Source: Streptococcus sp. oral taxon 431 (GTDB lineage Bacteria > Bacillota > Bacilli > Lactobacillales > Streptococcaceae). Taken from it: DNA of 55,406 nucleotides. Where the stretch lies: the NCBI RefSeq assembly GCF_023115445.1, contig NZ_JALDUI010000016.1, positions 1 through 55,406 on the forward strand. Reading direction: 5' to 3'. This document shows, piece by piece, positions 24,530-35,504 of this stretch. Position numbers and translations under genes: made by a program. Below the pieces are notes generated by a model. That model made no database searches, was not told the origin of the DNA, and saw only the letters and a program-made list of their open reading frames with translations. Each line of letters opens with the position of its first letter. The stretch's first letter is position 1.

Positions 24530-26927
24530 ATCATACAAATGGTTAAAAGAATTGGTGGACATTGATGTGCCATCACAAGAGTTGGCTGAAAAAATGTCAA
24601 CTACAGGGATCGAGGTAGAAGGTGTCGACTCACCTGCTGCTGGTCTCTCAAAAATTGTCGTCGGTGAGGTCTTGTCTTGCGAAGATGTGTCAGAAACTCA
24701 CCTCCATGTTTGTCAGGTTAACGTTGGCGAAGAAGAAGCCCGTCAAATCGTCTGTGGAGCACCAAATGTTCGTGCAGGCATCAAGGTTATGGTGGCTCTT
24801 CCAGGTGCTCGTATTGCTGACAACTACAAGATCAAAAAAGGAAAAATCCGTGGCTTAGAGTCACTTGGAATGATCTGTTCCCTTGGTGAATTGGGGATTT
24901 CTGATTCAGTTGTACCAAAGGAATTCGCAGATGGCATCCAAATCTTGCCAGAAAATGCCGTTCCAGGTGAGGAAGTCTTCTCATACCTAGACTTGGATGA
25001 TGAAATTATCGAACTTTCTATCACTCCAAACCGTGCAGACGCTCTTTCTATGCGTGGAGTAGCGCACGAAGTAGCAGCTATCTATGACAAGGCAGTCAAC
25101 TTTAAAGAATTCAGTTTAACAGAAACCAATGAATCTGCAGCAGACGCTCTTTCTGTCAGCATTGATACAGACAAGGCTCCTTACTATGCGGCTCGTATCT
25201 TGGATAATGTGACCATCGCACCAAGTCCACAATGGTTGCAAAATCTTCTCATGAATGAAGGAATCCGTCCGATTAACAATGTAGTTGACGTAACCAACTA
25301 TATCTTGCTTTACTTTGGTCAGCCTATGCATGCCTTTGACTTGGATACCTTTGAAGGAAGCGAGATTCGTGTGCGTGAAGCGCGTGCTGGTGAAAAATTG
25401 GTGACCTTGGACGGTGAAGAACGTGACTTGGAAACAAATGACTTAGTCATCACTGTTGCTGATAAACCTGTTGCCCTTGCAGGTGTCATGGGCGGACAAG
25501 CTACAGAAATCTCTGAAAACTCTAGTCGTGTAGTTCTTGAAGCTGCTGTCTTCAATGGCAAATCTATCCGTAAGACAAGTGGTCGTCTCAATCTTCGTTC
25601 TGAATCTTCTTCTCGTTTTGAAAAAGGCATCAACGTGGCAACGGTAAATGAAGCCCTTGATGCGGCAGCCAGCATGATTGCAGAGCTTGCAGGAGCAACA
25701 GTGCGTAAGGGCATTGTTTCAGCAGGTGAGCTTGACACTTCTGATGTGGAAGTTTCTTCAACTCTTGCTGATGTCAACCGTGTCCTCGGTACAGAGCTTT
25801 CATTTGCTGATGTTGAAGATGTCTTCCGTCGTCTTGGATTTGGCCTTTCTGGAAATGCAGAAGCCTTCACAGTTAGCGTTCCACGTCGCCGTTGGGATAT
25901 CACTATTGAAGCGGACCTCTTTGAAGAAATCGCTCGTATCTATGGTTACGATCGCTTGCCAACTAGTCTTCCAAAAGATGATGGAACAGCTGGTGAATTG
26001 ACTGCGACACAAAAACTTCGTCGTCAAGTACGTACCATTGCAGAAGGAGCGGGTCTGACAGAAATCATCACCTACGCTCTAACAACTCCTGAAAAAGCAG
26101 TTGAGTTTACGATTCAACCAAGTCATTTGACAGAATTGATGTGGCCAATGACAGTGGACCGTTCAGTCCTCCGTCAAAATATGGTTTCAGGTATTTTGGA
26201 TACAGTTGCCTACAACGTAGCACGTAAGAATAAAAACTTGGCTCTTTATGAGATTGGAAAAGTCTTCGAGCAAATCGGTAATCCAAAAGAAGACTTGCCA
26301 AATGAAATCAACAGCTTTGCTTTTGCATTGACAGGTTTAGTTGCTGAAAAAGACTTCCAAACTGCAGCTGTACCGGTTGATTTCTTCTATGCCAAGGGAA
26401 TTTTGGAAGCTCTCTTTGCTCGCTTGAGTCTTGAAGTGACTTATACAGCAACATCTGAAATCGCTAGCCTTCACCCAGGACGTACAGCCTTGATTTCACT
26501 TGGTAATCAAGTCCTTGGTTTCCTCGGTCAAGTACATCCTGTTACAGCTAAGGCTTATGATATTCCAGAAACTTATGTAGCAGAGCTCAACCTTTCAGCT
26601 ATTGAGACAGCTCTTCAACCAGCCGCTCCATTTGTGGAAATCACCAAATTCCCAGCAGTCAGCCGTGATATCGCCCTTCTCCTCAAGGCAGAAGTCACTC
26701 ACCAAGAAGTTGTAGACGCTATCCAAGCTGCAGGCGTGAAACGTTTGACAGATATCAAACTCTTTGATGTCTTCTCAGGCGAAAAACTAGGACTTGGTAT
26801 GAAGTCAATGGCTTATAGCTTGACCTTCCAAAATCCAGAAGATAGCTTAACTGACGAAGAAGTTGCACGCTACATGGAAAAAATCCAAGCATCACTCGAA
26901 GAAAAAGTGAATGCAGAAGTGCGTTAA
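24522..26927 (+). CDS. pheT: Phenylalanyl-tRNA synthetase beta subunit
   Basis: An 801-residue subunit of normal length. In order: an N-terminal tRNA-binding OB domain ([21 protein letters not shown], near residues 45-65), the B3/B4 editing domain ([12 protein letters not shown]), B5 with NVTIA-type repeats, a catalytic-like core ([10 protein letters not shown]) and a C-terminal anticodon-binding ferredoxin-like domain ([21 protein letters not shown]). It lies 130 bases after pheS without a strong ribosome site, and a tiny ORF overlaps its start. A perfect-palindrome terminator closes the operon. Confidence 0.97.
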   Translation: MLVSYKWLKELVDIDVPSQELAEKMSTTGIEVEGVDSPAAGLSKIVVGEVLSCEDVSETHLHVCQVNVGEEEARQIVCGAPNVRAGIKVMVALPGARIADNYKIKKGKIRGLESLGMICSLGELGISDSVVPKEFADGIQILPENAVPGEEVFSYLDLDDEIIELSITPNRADALSMRGVAHEVAAIYDKAVNFKEFSLTETNESAADALSVSIDTDKAPYYAARILDNVTIAPSPQWLQNLLMNEGIRPINNVVDVTNYILLYFGQPMHAFDLDTFEGSEIRVREARAGEKLVTLDGEERDLETNDLVITVADKPVALAGVMGGQATEISENSSRVVLEAAVFNGKSIRKTSGRLNLRSESSSRFEKGINVATVNEALDAAASMIAELAGATVRKGIVSAGELDTSDVEVSSTLADVNRVLGTELSFADVEDVFRRLGFGLSGNAEAFTVSVPRRRWDITIEADLFEEIARIYGYDRLPTSLPKDDGTAGELTATQKLRRQVRTIAEGAGLTEIITYALTTPEKAVEFTIQPSHLTELMWPMTVDRSVLRQNMVSGILDTVAYNVARKNKNLALYEIGKVFEQIGNPKEDLPNEINSFAFALTGLVAEKDFQTAAVPVDFFYAKGILEALFARLSLEVTYTATSEIASLHPGRTALISLGNQVLGFLGQVHPVTAKAYDIPETYVAELNLSAIETALQPAAPFVEITKFPAVSRDIALLLKAEVTHQEVVDAIQAAGVKRLTDIKLFDVFSGEKLGLGMKSMAYSLTFQNPEDSLTDEEVARYMEKIQASLEEKVNAEVR

Positions 26928-26935
26928 AAATTTTC

Positions 26936-26962
26936 AATCCATCCCTAGGGATGGATTTTTTA
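26936..26962 (+). terminator. Terminator after pheT
   Basis: AATCCATCCC faces GGGATGGATT, a perfect palindrome followed by TTTTT. Confidence 0.9.
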
Positions 26963-27046
26963 GTAGAAAAAATCATCAAGCTTTAGCCTGATGATTGAAT
27001 CAAATTGACGGGGAAACAACTCCTTTTTAATACTGTTACAAGATAA

Positions 27047-27954
27047 TCAGACATCGGTATTTTTTGTCATCCAATCAGCTATGAAGTGATAGGTATCGTT
27101 TCGATTATTCTCGTTTAGAATTTCGTGACGAGCCTCTTCAACTAATCGAAGGCTTACTTTCGAATGTGAAACCTTTAGGAGTTTTACAAATCTTTCTATA
27201 CCTTTACCATTTTCGCCTAGAGGATCTTCTTGTCCTGAAATCACGAGAATTGGGAGTTGGGTTGGAATCTCATCGATCACTTGTTTACTCGCTACTTGGT
27301 TAGAGAAGTAAAAAATGGCTCTGTACATGGGAATAGTAGGTATGAATTGACAGAATGGATCCTTCAGATAAGCATGATTGGATTCTTCATTTTTTGAGAG
27401 CCAATCGACAGATGTTTTAGGATTTTTAATAGTTCGATTAAAGCTATCAGTTGATAGATAAGTCAAGAGTTTACTACGGTATTTATTCCCTTTTATAAGT
27501 CGGATGCATTCTGTTAGTATGAGAGCGAACCGAGTCAGAAACTGAGGTTGTTGACCAGTCGCCATGATAATCAAGGCATTGATAGGTGGTTTTCGCTTAG
27601 CTACATAATAGCGACACATAAGAGACCCCATAGAATGCCCTAGAAGGACTATTGGAAGTTCTGGATAGCTTTCTTGAATAAAAGAGGTCACTCTTTCAAT
27701 ATCATCGATGAGTTCCTCGGGAGATTCAGGAAAGACTCCTAGCTGACTTGGATTTTGAGCAGTATAACCATGGCCGATATGGTCATGGCCGATAAAACAG
27801 TAAAGCCTTCGTTATTCATGGCTAGAGCAAATTCTTCATATCGTTCTACGTATTCTACCATGCCATGTACAAGCTGAAGAATGGCTTTTGGCTGTTCAGC
27901 TTCCCAAATGATTAAGTTATTGTTGTTTGGCTCGAGTTTAAGTCTTTTTTTCAT
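27047..27954 (-). pseudogene. Alpha/beta hydrolase (lysophospholipase-like), frameshifted
   Basis: The N-terminal part (27954 down to about 27800) reads LQLVHGMVEYVERYEEFA, and the C-terminal part keeps the nucleophile elbow LLGHSMGS and the acid and His regions (ILVISGQEDPLG, EARHEILNE). Between them the frame breaks near 27791-27800: after GFTV the reading must move by one base to continue IGHDHIGHGYTAQNP. A single missing base in an A/T run explains it. Repaired, the protein would be about 302 residues, normal for serine monoacylglycerol lipase-like hydrolases. All catalytic parts survive, so the lesion is recent, or a sequencing error. Confidence 0.85.
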
Positions 27955-28145
27955 ATCAGTTTCCTTGCCGATGATAATCGATAGTCTATCAAAAATATAC
28001 CATAAAATAGCACGATAAGCTAGGCAGAAAGATGAAGATTAGTAGTAACAATTCAGGACTGAAAATGAACATTTGAGGACATAGCCAACGGATTTATCAA
28101 GAAATGAGTATAATAAATTTATCACTTAAAATCTGGAGGACTAAA

Positions 28146-28196
28146 ATGCTTGGTGATAAGCTAATAAAGTTCCTACCCAGTAAATATCCTTCTTGA
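28146..28196 (+). CDS. Putative 16-residue peptide
   Basis: A short ORF with a well-placed ribosome site (TGGAGGA, 28134-28140) and ATG 28146 encodes MLGDKLIKFLPSKYPS. A TATAAT at 28109-28114 could be its -10. The peptide is small, basic and amphipathic. It may be expressed, or it may be the leftover start of a deleted gene. The 324-bp gap between the hydrolase pseudogene and the NatA-like gene holds nothing else I recognise apart from the downstream promoter. Confidence 0.4.
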   Translation: MLGDKLIKFLPSKYPS

Positions 28197-28225
28197 AATC
28201 AAGATTTAAAAATGTACATAAATCA

Positions 28226-28254
28226 TTGTAAATGCTATCAAAAAGGAGTATAAT
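28226..28254 (+). promoter_or_regulatory. Promoter of NatAB-like operon
   Basis: TTGTAA (28226-28231), a 17-nt spacer and TATAAT (28249-28254), 25 bases before the start codon region with CGGAGGTGG. Confidence 0.75.
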
Positions 28255-28278
28255 GAGTGCAATAAATTTCGGAGGTGG

Positions 28279-29175
28279 ATGATGCTCGAAGTAAGAAATC
28301 TAGAGAAAAGTTTTGGGCCTAAGCAAGTTTTGTTTGGTGTTGACTTTCAAGCACGACCAGGGCGTATTTTAGGGCTGGTCGGGAAAAATGGAGCTGGGAA
28401 AACAACTATTTTTCACAGTATTTTGAAATTTTTAGACTATCAAGGGGAGATTGAGCTTGATGGTCAAGACATTCGTCAGGAGACCTATGCTCGCATTGGT
28501 TATCTCCCTGAAGAACGCAGTCTTATGCCTAAATTGACAGTCCTTGAACAAGTTCGTTACTTGGCGACTCTAAAAGGCATGGACGCTAAGGAAATCAAAG
28601 AAAAACTCCCTCAATGGATGGAAAAACTGGAAGTCAAGGGGAAACTGACGGATAAGATCAAAAGTCTCTCAAAAGGAAATCAACAGAAGATTCAGTTGAT
28701 TATCACTTTGATTCATGAACCAGATTTGATTATCCTAGATGAGCCTTTTAGTGGCTTGGATCCAGTTAATACCGAACTTCTTAAGCGGGTTATCTTGAAA
28801 GAAAAAGAACGCGGCGCGACCATTATCTTTTCTGACCATGTCATGACCAATGTCGAAGAACTTTGTGATGATATCCTCATGATTCGTGATGGGCGTGTGG
28901 TCTTGCATGGACCGGTTCAAGAGGTCCGAAATCAATACGGCAAAACACGACTTTTTGTTTCAAGTGAACGAAGCAAGGAAGAACTGGAGAGTCTTCCTCA
29001 TGTCAAACAGGTTAGCTTGACCAAGCAAGGTAGCTGGAAGTTGATCTTGGATGATGAAAGTGCAGGTAGAGAACTCTTCCCAATCTTGACTCAAGGTCAA
29101 TATATCGCGACGTTTGATCAACAAGCTCCAACAATCGATGAAATCTTTAAATTAGAATCAGGGGTGGAAGTATGA
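28279..29175 (+). CDS. ABC transporter ATP-binding protein (NatA-like)
   Basis: A 298-residue ATPase with Walker A GKNGAGKTT near residue 37, signature LSKGNQQKIQ near 134, Walker B LIILDEPFSGLD near 154 and the switch His in FSDHVM. The C-terminal 80 residues form the extension of the NatA/CcmA-type group. GGAGG precedes two consecutive ATG codons (28279, 28282). Its stop overlaps the start of the permease gene (ATGA), so they form one exporter. Family members extrude sodium, drugs or peptides; the substrate here is not known. Confidence 0.88.
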   Translation: MMLEVRNLEKSFGPKQVLFGVDFQARPGRILGLVGKNGAGKTTIFHSILKFLDYQGEIELDGQDIRQETYARIGYLPEERSLMPKLTVLEQVRYLATLKGMDAKEIKEKLPQWMEKLEVKGKLTDKIKSLSKGNQQKIQLIITLIHEPDLIILDEPFSGLDPVNTELLKRVILKEKERGATIIFSDHVMTNVEELCDDILMIRDGRVVLHGPVQEVRNQYGKTRLFVSSERSKEELESLPHVKQVSLTKQGSWKLILDDESAGRELFPILTQGQYIATFDQQAPTIDEIFKLESGVEV

Positions 29176-30371
29176 GAAATATGTGGGTTGTAATCAAAGA
29201 AACCTATCTAAGACATGTCAAGTCGTGGAGTTTCTTCTTTATGGTGATTTCGCCTTTCCTCTTTTTAGGTCTATCTGGAGGAATTGGTGTTCTCCAAGGT
29301 TCTTCCTTGGCTCAAAATAGTAAGGTAGCAGTAGTTAGTTCTGTTCCTCTTGTTACAGAAGAACTTAAATCGACCAATGGTCTTAACTTTGACTATAAGG
29401 ATGAAGCGAGTGCCCAAGCCGCTATCAAGGATGAGAAAATAAAAGGTTATCTGACCATTGACCAGGAGAATAGTGTCCTCAAGGCAGTCTATCATGGTGA
29501 GACTTCACTAGAGAGTGGCATTAAGTTAGCAGTGACCGCTAAGTTGAATGAACTCCAATCCCAACTCAACCGTTCAGAAGCAAATTTGTCTCAGGAACAG
29601 GAAAAACGCTTGGCTCAAACGGTTCAATTTACAGAGCAGATAGATGAAGCCAAGGAAAATAAAAAGCTGGTTCAAACCTTTGCGGCTGCAGGACTTGGTT
29701 TCTTCCTCTATATGATTTTGATTACTTATGCTAGTGTTACTGCTCAGGAAGTAGCCAGCGAGAAAGGAACTAAAATCATGGAAGTGGTCTTCTCAAGCAT
29801 TCGTGCTAGCCATTATTTCTACGCCCGCATGATTGCCTTACTTCTCGTTATTTTGACTCATATTGGTATTTATGTTGTAGGTGGTCTTGGAGCTATTTTC
29901 TTCTTTAAGGATATGCCTATCTTGGCAAATTCAGGTATTCTAAATCACTTGGGAGAAGCCTTTTCGATCAATACCTTGTTATTTGTCTTGGTTAGTCTCT
30001 TTATGTATGTAGTCTTGGCTGCCTTCTTAGGTTCTATGGTTTCGCGACCTGAAGACTCTGGTAAGGCCTTATCGCCTTTGATGCTTTTGATTATGGTAGG
30101 TTTCATTGGGGTAACAGTATTAGGAACTTCTGGGGACAATTTGATTTTGAAAATCGGTTCTTACATCCCATTCGTTTCAACCTTCTTTATGCCTTTCAGA
30201 GCTATCAATGGTTACGCAAATGGACTAGAGGCTTGGATTTCGCTTGCTATAACGGTTATTTTTGCAGTTACTGCAACAGCCTTTATCGGACGTATGTATG
30301 CTAGTTTGGTCCTTCAAACAGATGATTTGGGGATCTGGAAAACCTTTAAACGAGCTTTGAGTTATAAATAA
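29172..30371 (+). CDS. ABC-2 type permease (NatB-like)
   Basis: A 399-residue membrane protein. One N-terminal helix (FFFMVISPFLFLGLSGGIGVL) is followed by a large extracellular domain to about residue 175, with a coiled-coil-like stretch (ELQSQLNRSEANLSQEQEKRL), and then five to six C-terminal helices. KIMEVVFSSIRASHYFYARM is the cytoplasmic loop typical of NatB/YhaP-like permeases. It pairs with the upstream ATPase through a 4-base overlap. A hairpin terminator and a BOX element follow immediately. Confidence 0.87.
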   Translation: MRNMWVVIKETYLRHVKSWSFFFMVISPFLFLGLSGGIGVLQGSSLAQNSKVAVVSSVPLVTEELKSTNGLNFDYKDEASAQAAIKDEKIKGYLTIDQENSVLKAVYHGETSLESGIKLAVTAKLNELQSQLNRSEANLSQEQEKRLAQTVQFTEQIDEAKENKKLVQTFAAAGLGFFLYMILITYASVTAQEVASEKGTKIMEVVFSSIRASHYFYARMIALLLVILTHIGIYVVGGLGAIFFFKDMPILANSGILNHLGEAFSINTLLFVLVSLFMYVVLAAFLGSMVSRPEDSGKALSPLMLLIMVGFIGVTVLGTSGDNLILKIGSYIPFVSTFFMPFRAINGYANGLEAWISLAITVIFAVTATAFIGRMYASLVLQTDDLGIWKTFKRALSYK

Positions 30372-30378
30372 AGTATCG

Positions 30379-30408
30379 GACCTGTGAGTGTATCTCCCAG
30401 GTCTTTTA
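30379..30408 (+). terminator. Terminator after NatB-like gene
   Basis: GACCTG-T-GAG pairs with CTC-C-CAGGTC and is followed by TTTTAT. The T-run merges with the start of the BOX element. Confidence 0.75.
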
Positions 30409-30511
30409 TACTCTTCGAAAATCTCTTCAAACCGCGTCAACGTCGCCTTGCCGTACTCAAGTACAGCCTGCGGCTAGTTTCCTAGTTTGCTCTTTGATTT
30501 TCATTGAGTAT
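30408..30511 (+). repeat. BOX element, boxA-boxC (no boxB)
   Basis: 104 bp from ATACTCTTCGAAAATC to TTTTCATTGAGTAT. The boxA part contains CGTCGCCTTGCCGTA, the boxC part GCCTGCGGCTAG and TTTGCTCTTTGATT. No boxB unit is present. Its ends match the other two BOX copies here. Confidence 0.92.
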
Positions 30512-30551
30512 TAATTAGCTGAAATATTTCACATTTATTTCTCCTAAACCT

Positions 30552-30580
30552 TTGACTATTAGGCAAAATTATCGTACAAT
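30552..30580 (+). promoter_or_regulatory. Promoter of rpoE
   Basis: TTGACT (30552-30557), a 17-nt spacer and TACAAT (30575-30580). Confidence 0.75.
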
Positions 30581-30653
30581 AAAGAGTACATGATAAAATG
30601 AGATCAGAGTTTATCTACTCTGACGTTAGTAGTAAAAAATGAGGAGAAACGCT

Positions 30654-31229
30654 TTGGAATTAGAAGTATTTGCTGGGCAAGAAAAAAGTGAACTATCTAT
30701 GATTGAGGTGGCTCGTGCCATCTTGGAACTCCGTGGTCGTAATCACGAAATGCATTTTAGTGATTTGGTTAATGAAATCCAAAACTATCTCGGTACCTCT
30801 AATAGCGATATTCGTGAAGCTTTGCCTTTGTTCTATACAGAGTTGAACTTTGACGGTAGCTTTATCTCACTTGGAGATAACAAATGGGGTCTTCGTTCAT
30901 GGTATGGAGTTGATGAAATCGATGAGGAAATCATTGCTCTTGAAGAAAGTGATGATGAAGAAGTAGCACCTAAGGCTAAGAAAAAACGTGTCAACGCCTT
31001 CATGGATGGTGATGCAGATGCTATTGATTACAGTGCAGATGATCCAGAAGATGAGGATGCATACGAAGAAGATCCAGCTCTTTCTTATGATGATGAAAAT
31101 CCAGATGATGAGAAGAATGAAGTGGAAGCCTATGATGCTGAAATCAATGAAATCGCCCCAGATGATCTAGATGAAGAAGTCGATCTTAATGAAGAGGACG
31201 ACGAAGACTCTGAAGAAGAGGAAGAATAA
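30654..31229 (+). CDS. rpoE: DNA-directed RNA polymerase delta subunit
   Basis: A 191-residue protein with an N-terminal winged-helix HARE domain ([34 protein letters not shown]) and a long, highly acidic unstructured tail rich in Asp and Glu, the hallmark of the Gram-positive delta subunit. Delta reduces nonspecific binding of RNA polymerase and speeds its recycling. The start is taken as TTG 30654, giving the conserved MELEVF-type start, because GAGGAGAAA stands before it; the ATG at 30639 lies inside that ribosome site. Single gene with its own promoter and terminator. Confidence 0.95.
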   Translation: MELEVFAGQEKSELSMIEVARAILELRGRNHEMHFSDLVNEIQNYLGTSNSDIREALPLFYTELNFDGSFISLGDNKWGLRSWYGVDEIDEEIIALEESDDEEVAPKAKKKRVNAFMDGDADAIDYSADDPEDEDAYEEDPALSYDDENPDDEKNEVEAYDAEINEIAPDDLDEEVDLNEEDDEDSEEEEE

Positions 31230-31237
31230 AAATAAAA

Positions 31238-31298
31238 AGGAGCTGGAACAGGTATCGGTCGCTTAAGTCTCGATTTCCTAGATCCAGCCTCTTTTTAC
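31238..31298 (+). terminator. Terminator after rpoE
   Basis: AGGAGCTGGA (from 31238) and TCCAGCCTCT (from 31283) form the outer stem with a longer loop that can fold further. TTTTT follows. Confidence 0.75.
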
Positions 31299-31354
31299 TT
31301 TTTAGTTTGAATGAGTTATGCAAGATGGAATGCCAAGTCAACGATTTGTTCTAT

Positions 31355-31447
31355 TTGACAAATGGTTCATTTTGAGGTAATATATTGTTCGGGCACCTCT
31401 TTTTGAGGTCGGAGCTCCCTAGTTATTAGGGAGCTATTTTTGTTTTT
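31355..31447 (+). promoter_or_regulatory. pyrG promoter and GGGC-start attenuator
   Basis: TTGACA (31355-31360), 17-nt spacer, TAATAT (31378-31383). The expected start, 8 bases past the -10, is GGGC at 31391-31394. A small hairpin ACCTC/GAGGT (31395-31409) precedes the terminator AGCTCCCTA/TAGGGAGCT (31413-31435) with ATTTTTGTTTTT. In the known pyrG mechanism low CTP makes polymerase add extra G at the GGG start, and these pair with the C/U-rich arm (CUCCCU here) to block termination. Confidence 0.85.
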
Positions 31448-31484
31448 CCAGGAAACTTTTCTTCTTGGGTTGTAGTTATTGATG

Positions 31485-31526
31485 AAGGTCTTGTTTTCTC
31501 AATCCCCCTCTAGTGAACAAGACCTT
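31485..31526 (+). other. Hairpin in pyrG leader
   Basis: AAGGTCTTGTT (31485-31495) and AACAAGACCTT (31516-31526) form a perfect 11-bp stem with a 20-nt loop just before the GAGGAA ribosome site of pyrG. There is no T-run, so it is not a terminator. It may affect stability or translation of the message. Confidence 0.6.
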
Positions 31527-31537
31527 GAGCATTTTAG

Positions 31538-33157
<1,620 letters not shown>

Positions 33158-33164
33158 ACAGAAT

Positions 33165-33200
33165 AAAACCTTTGAGAGTCATCTCAGAGGTTTTAATTTG
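33165..33200 (+). terminator. Terminator after pyrG
   Basis: AAAACCTTTGAGA pairs with TCTCAGAGGTTTT around GTCA. The symmetric A/T ends allow action both ways. Confidence 0.8.
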
Positions 33201-33220
33201 TTTTCACTATCATGAAAATC

Positions 33221-33256
33221 TGGAAAAAGGACATTATTTTTGGTAAGATAAGGGTA
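33221..33256 (+). promoter_or_regulatory. Extended -10 promoter placing the start at the ATG of the methyltransferase gene
   Basis: TGG-TAAGAT (33241-33249), with TGGAAA at -35 position (33221-33226). The expected start, 7 bases after the -10, is the A of ATG 33256, so the message would be leaderless. Confidence 0.65.
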
Positions 33257-34209
33257 TGGATTTTGAAAAAATTGAACAAGCATATACCTATTTACTAGAA
33301 AATGTCCAAATCATTCAAAATGATTTGACGACAAATTTTTACGATGCCTTGATTGAGCAAAATGGAATCTATCTGGATGGTCAGACAAATCTGGAAGATG
33401 TCAAGAAAAACAATCAAGCATTAAAACGATTGGCTCTTCGAAAAGAAGAGTGGTTACGAACCTACCAATTCTTGTTAATGAAGGCAGCGCAAACAGAACC
33501 TCTCCAAGCAAATCACCAGTTTACACCAGATGCCATTGGTCACTTGATGATTTTTCTGATAGAGCAACTGTGGCCTGCTGAGAATCTAAGTTTATTAGAG
33601 TTGGGGTCTGGGATGGGAATTCTAGGTGCTAGCTTCTTAACGTCCATGAACAAAAAGGTAGATTACCTTGGGATTGAGCTAGATGACCTCTTGATCGATC
33701 TGGCTGCAAGCATGGCAGAAGTTATGGATCTGCAAATGGGCTTTGTCCAAGGAGATGCAGTACGTCCACAAGTATTAAAAGAAAGTGATATTATTGTGAG
33801 CGACCTCCCAATTGGCTACTACCCAGACGATCAGATTGCTTCACGTTACCAAGTGGCAGCAAAGGATGAACATACTTACGCTCATCATCTATTTATGGAG
33901 CAATCTCTCAAGTATCTTAAGACGGGAGGCTATGCTATTTTTCTTGCTCCAACAGATCTTTTGACGAGTCCTCAGAGTGATTTCTTGAAATCCTGGCTGA
34001 CTGATCAAGCTCAACTAGTCGCTATCATAGCTTTACCAGAGGAGCTATTCGCTCAAGGAGCCCAGTCTAAGACCATTTTTGTTTTGCAAAAGAAGGTGGG
34101 AGAAGGGACAGAGCCCTTTGTTTATCCACTTACTAGCCTTCGGGATCCTGAAATTTTGTTGGAATTTAAGGAAAATTTTCAAAATTGGTGTCAAGAACAT
34201 GAAATCTAG
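33256..34209 (+). CDS. YtxK-like class I SAM methyltransferase
   Basis: A 317-residue protein with an N-terminal helical domain and a Rossmann methyltransferase core: SLLELGSGMGILGASFL near residue 115 (AdoMet loop), YLGIELDD, and SDLPIGYYPDD near 175, the N6-adenine methylase-type (D/N)PPY-like motif. It corresponds to COG0827 (YtxK), found beside ackA in streptococci and bacilli, often downstream of late competence genes. The true substrate is unknown. There is no usable ribosome site; the ATG lies at the predicted transcription start. Confidence 0.85.
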   Translation: MDFEKIEQAYTYLLENVQIIQNDLTTNFYDALIEQNGIYLDGQTNLEDVKKNNQALKRLALRKEEWLRTYQFLLMKAAQTEPLQANHQFTPDAIGHLMIFLIEQLWPAENLSLLELGSGMGILGASFLTSMNKKVDYLGIELDDLLIDLAASMAEVMDLQMGFVQGDAVRPQVLKESDIIVSDLPIGYYPDDQIASRYQVAAKDEHTYAHHLFMEQSLKYLKTGGYAIFLAPTDLLTSPQSDFLKSWLTDQAQLVAIIALPEELFAQGAQSKTIFVLQKKVGEGTEPFVYPLTSLRDPEILLEFKENFQNWCQEHEI

Positions 34210-34218
34210 TATAAATTT

Positions 34219-34244
34219 TGATATAATAGTTGAAAACGCTTAAA
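34219..34244 (+). promoter_or_regulatory. ackA promoter with cre site
   Basis: TGA-TATAAT (34219-34227) is the -10. TGAAAACGCTTAAA (34231-34244) matches the cre core TGNAANCGNWNNCA except for one position and covers the expected start of transcription. Acetate kinase is a known CcpA target; the location past the -10 fits repression or roadblock better than activation. Confidence 0.65.
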
Positions 34245-34258
34245 AAAGGGGAAACATT

Positions 34259-35449
34259 ATGACAAAAACCATTGCAATTAACGCTGGAAGCTCTAGCTTG
34301 AAATGGCAACTTTACCAAATGCCAGAAGAAAAGGTGCTTGCAAAAGGGTTGATTGAGCGAATTGGATTGAAAGATTCTATTTCTACAGTTAAATTTGATG
34401 GTCGTTCAGAACAACAAGTCCTTGACATTGACAACCATACTTTGGCAGTTAAGATTTTGCTTGATGACTTGATTCGTTTTGATATTATTAAATCTTATGA
34501 TGAAATTACTGGTGTTGGACACCGTGTCGTTGCAGGTGGAGAGTACTTCAAAGAGTCTACAGTCGTGGAAGGTGATGTAATTGAAAAAGTTGAAGAGTTA
34601 GGTCTTCTTGCTCCATTGCACAATCCTGCAAATGCTGCGGGTATTCGCGCCTTCAAAGAATTATTGCCAGATATTACGAGTGTCGTTGTTTTTGATACTT
34701 CCTTCCATACAACAATGCCAGAGAAAGCTTATCGCTATCCTCTACCAACAAAATATTACACAGAAAACAAGGTTCGTAAGTACGGAGCGCACGGTACAAG
34801 CCATCAGTACGTTGCTCAAGAAGCAGCAAAACTCTTGGGTCGTCCACTTGAAGAGTTGAAGTTAATCACTTGTCACATCGGTAATGGTGCTTCTATTACA
34901 GCTGTTAAGGGTGGGAAATCTGTTGATACCTCAATGGGATTCACTCCGCTTGGTGGTGTAATGATGGGAACTCGTACAGGGGATATTGACCCAGCCATCA
35001 TTCCTTATTTAATGCAATATACAGAGGACTTTAACAAGCCTGAGGACATCAGTCGTATTCTCAATCGTGAGTCAGGATTGATGGGTGTTTCTGGTAAATC
35101 TAGTGACATGCGTGATGTAATTGCTGCTATGGAGGCAGGAGATCACGATGCTACTTTGGCTTATGAAATGTATGTTGACCGTATCCAAAAACATATTGGT
35201 CAATACCTTGCAGTCCTAAATGGAGCAGATGCTATTATTTTCACAGCAGGTATCGGTGAAAATTCTACTAATGTACGTGAAGATGTTATTTCAGGAATTT
35301 CTTGGTTCGGTTGTGATGTAGATCCAGAGAAAAATGTCTTTGGTGTAACCGGAGATATTTCGACAGATGCAGCAAGTGTACGTGTACTGGTAATTCCAAC
35401 GGATGAAGAACTCGTTATCGCGCGTGACGTTGAACGTTTGAAAAAATAA
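34259..35449 (+). CDS. ackA: Acetate kinase
   Basis: A 396-residue ASKHA-fold kinase. It starts [17 protein letters not shown] (phosphate-1 motif), has GHRVVAGG near residue 88, DTSFHTTMP near 148, [13 protein letters not shown] near 177, CHIGNGAS near 206 and TAGIGENS near 328, all family signatures. It makes ATP and acetate from acetyl phosphate, the end of the pyruvate oxidase and pyruvate formate-lyase routes. AAAGGGG precedes the ATG. The YtxK-like gene is 49 bases upstream, but ackA has its own promoter. Confidence 0.98.
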   Translation: MTKTIAINAGSSSLKWQLYQMPEEKVLAKGLIERIGLKDSISTVKFDGRSEQQVLDIDNHTLAVKILLDDLIRFDIIKSYDEITGVGHRVVAGGEYFKESTVVEGDVIEKVEELGLLAPLHNPANAAGIRAFKELLPDITSVVVFDTSFHTTMPEKAYRYPLPTKYYTENKVRKYGAHGTSHQYVAQEAAKLLGRPLEELKLITCHIGNGASITAVKGGKSVDTSMGFTPLGGVMMGTRTGDIDPAIIPYLMQYTEDFNKPEDISRILNRESGLMGVSGKSSDMRDVIAAMEAGDHDATLAYEMYVDRIQKHIGQYLAVLNGADAIIFTAGIGENSTNVREDVISGISWFGCDVDPEKNVFGVTGDISTDAASVRVLVIPTDEELVIARDVERLKK

Positions 35450-35459
35450 CAAATCAAAA

Positions 35460-35492
35460 AATCGACCTTCAATAATAAAGGTCGATTTTTTT
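35460..35492. terminator. Bidirectional terminator between ackA and birA
   Basis: AATCGACCTT pairs with AAGGTCGATT around an 8-nt loop. T-runs occur on both strands (AAAAAA before, TTTTTTT after). Confidence 0.9.
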
Positions 35493-35504
35493 GATCTAGG
35501 AAAA

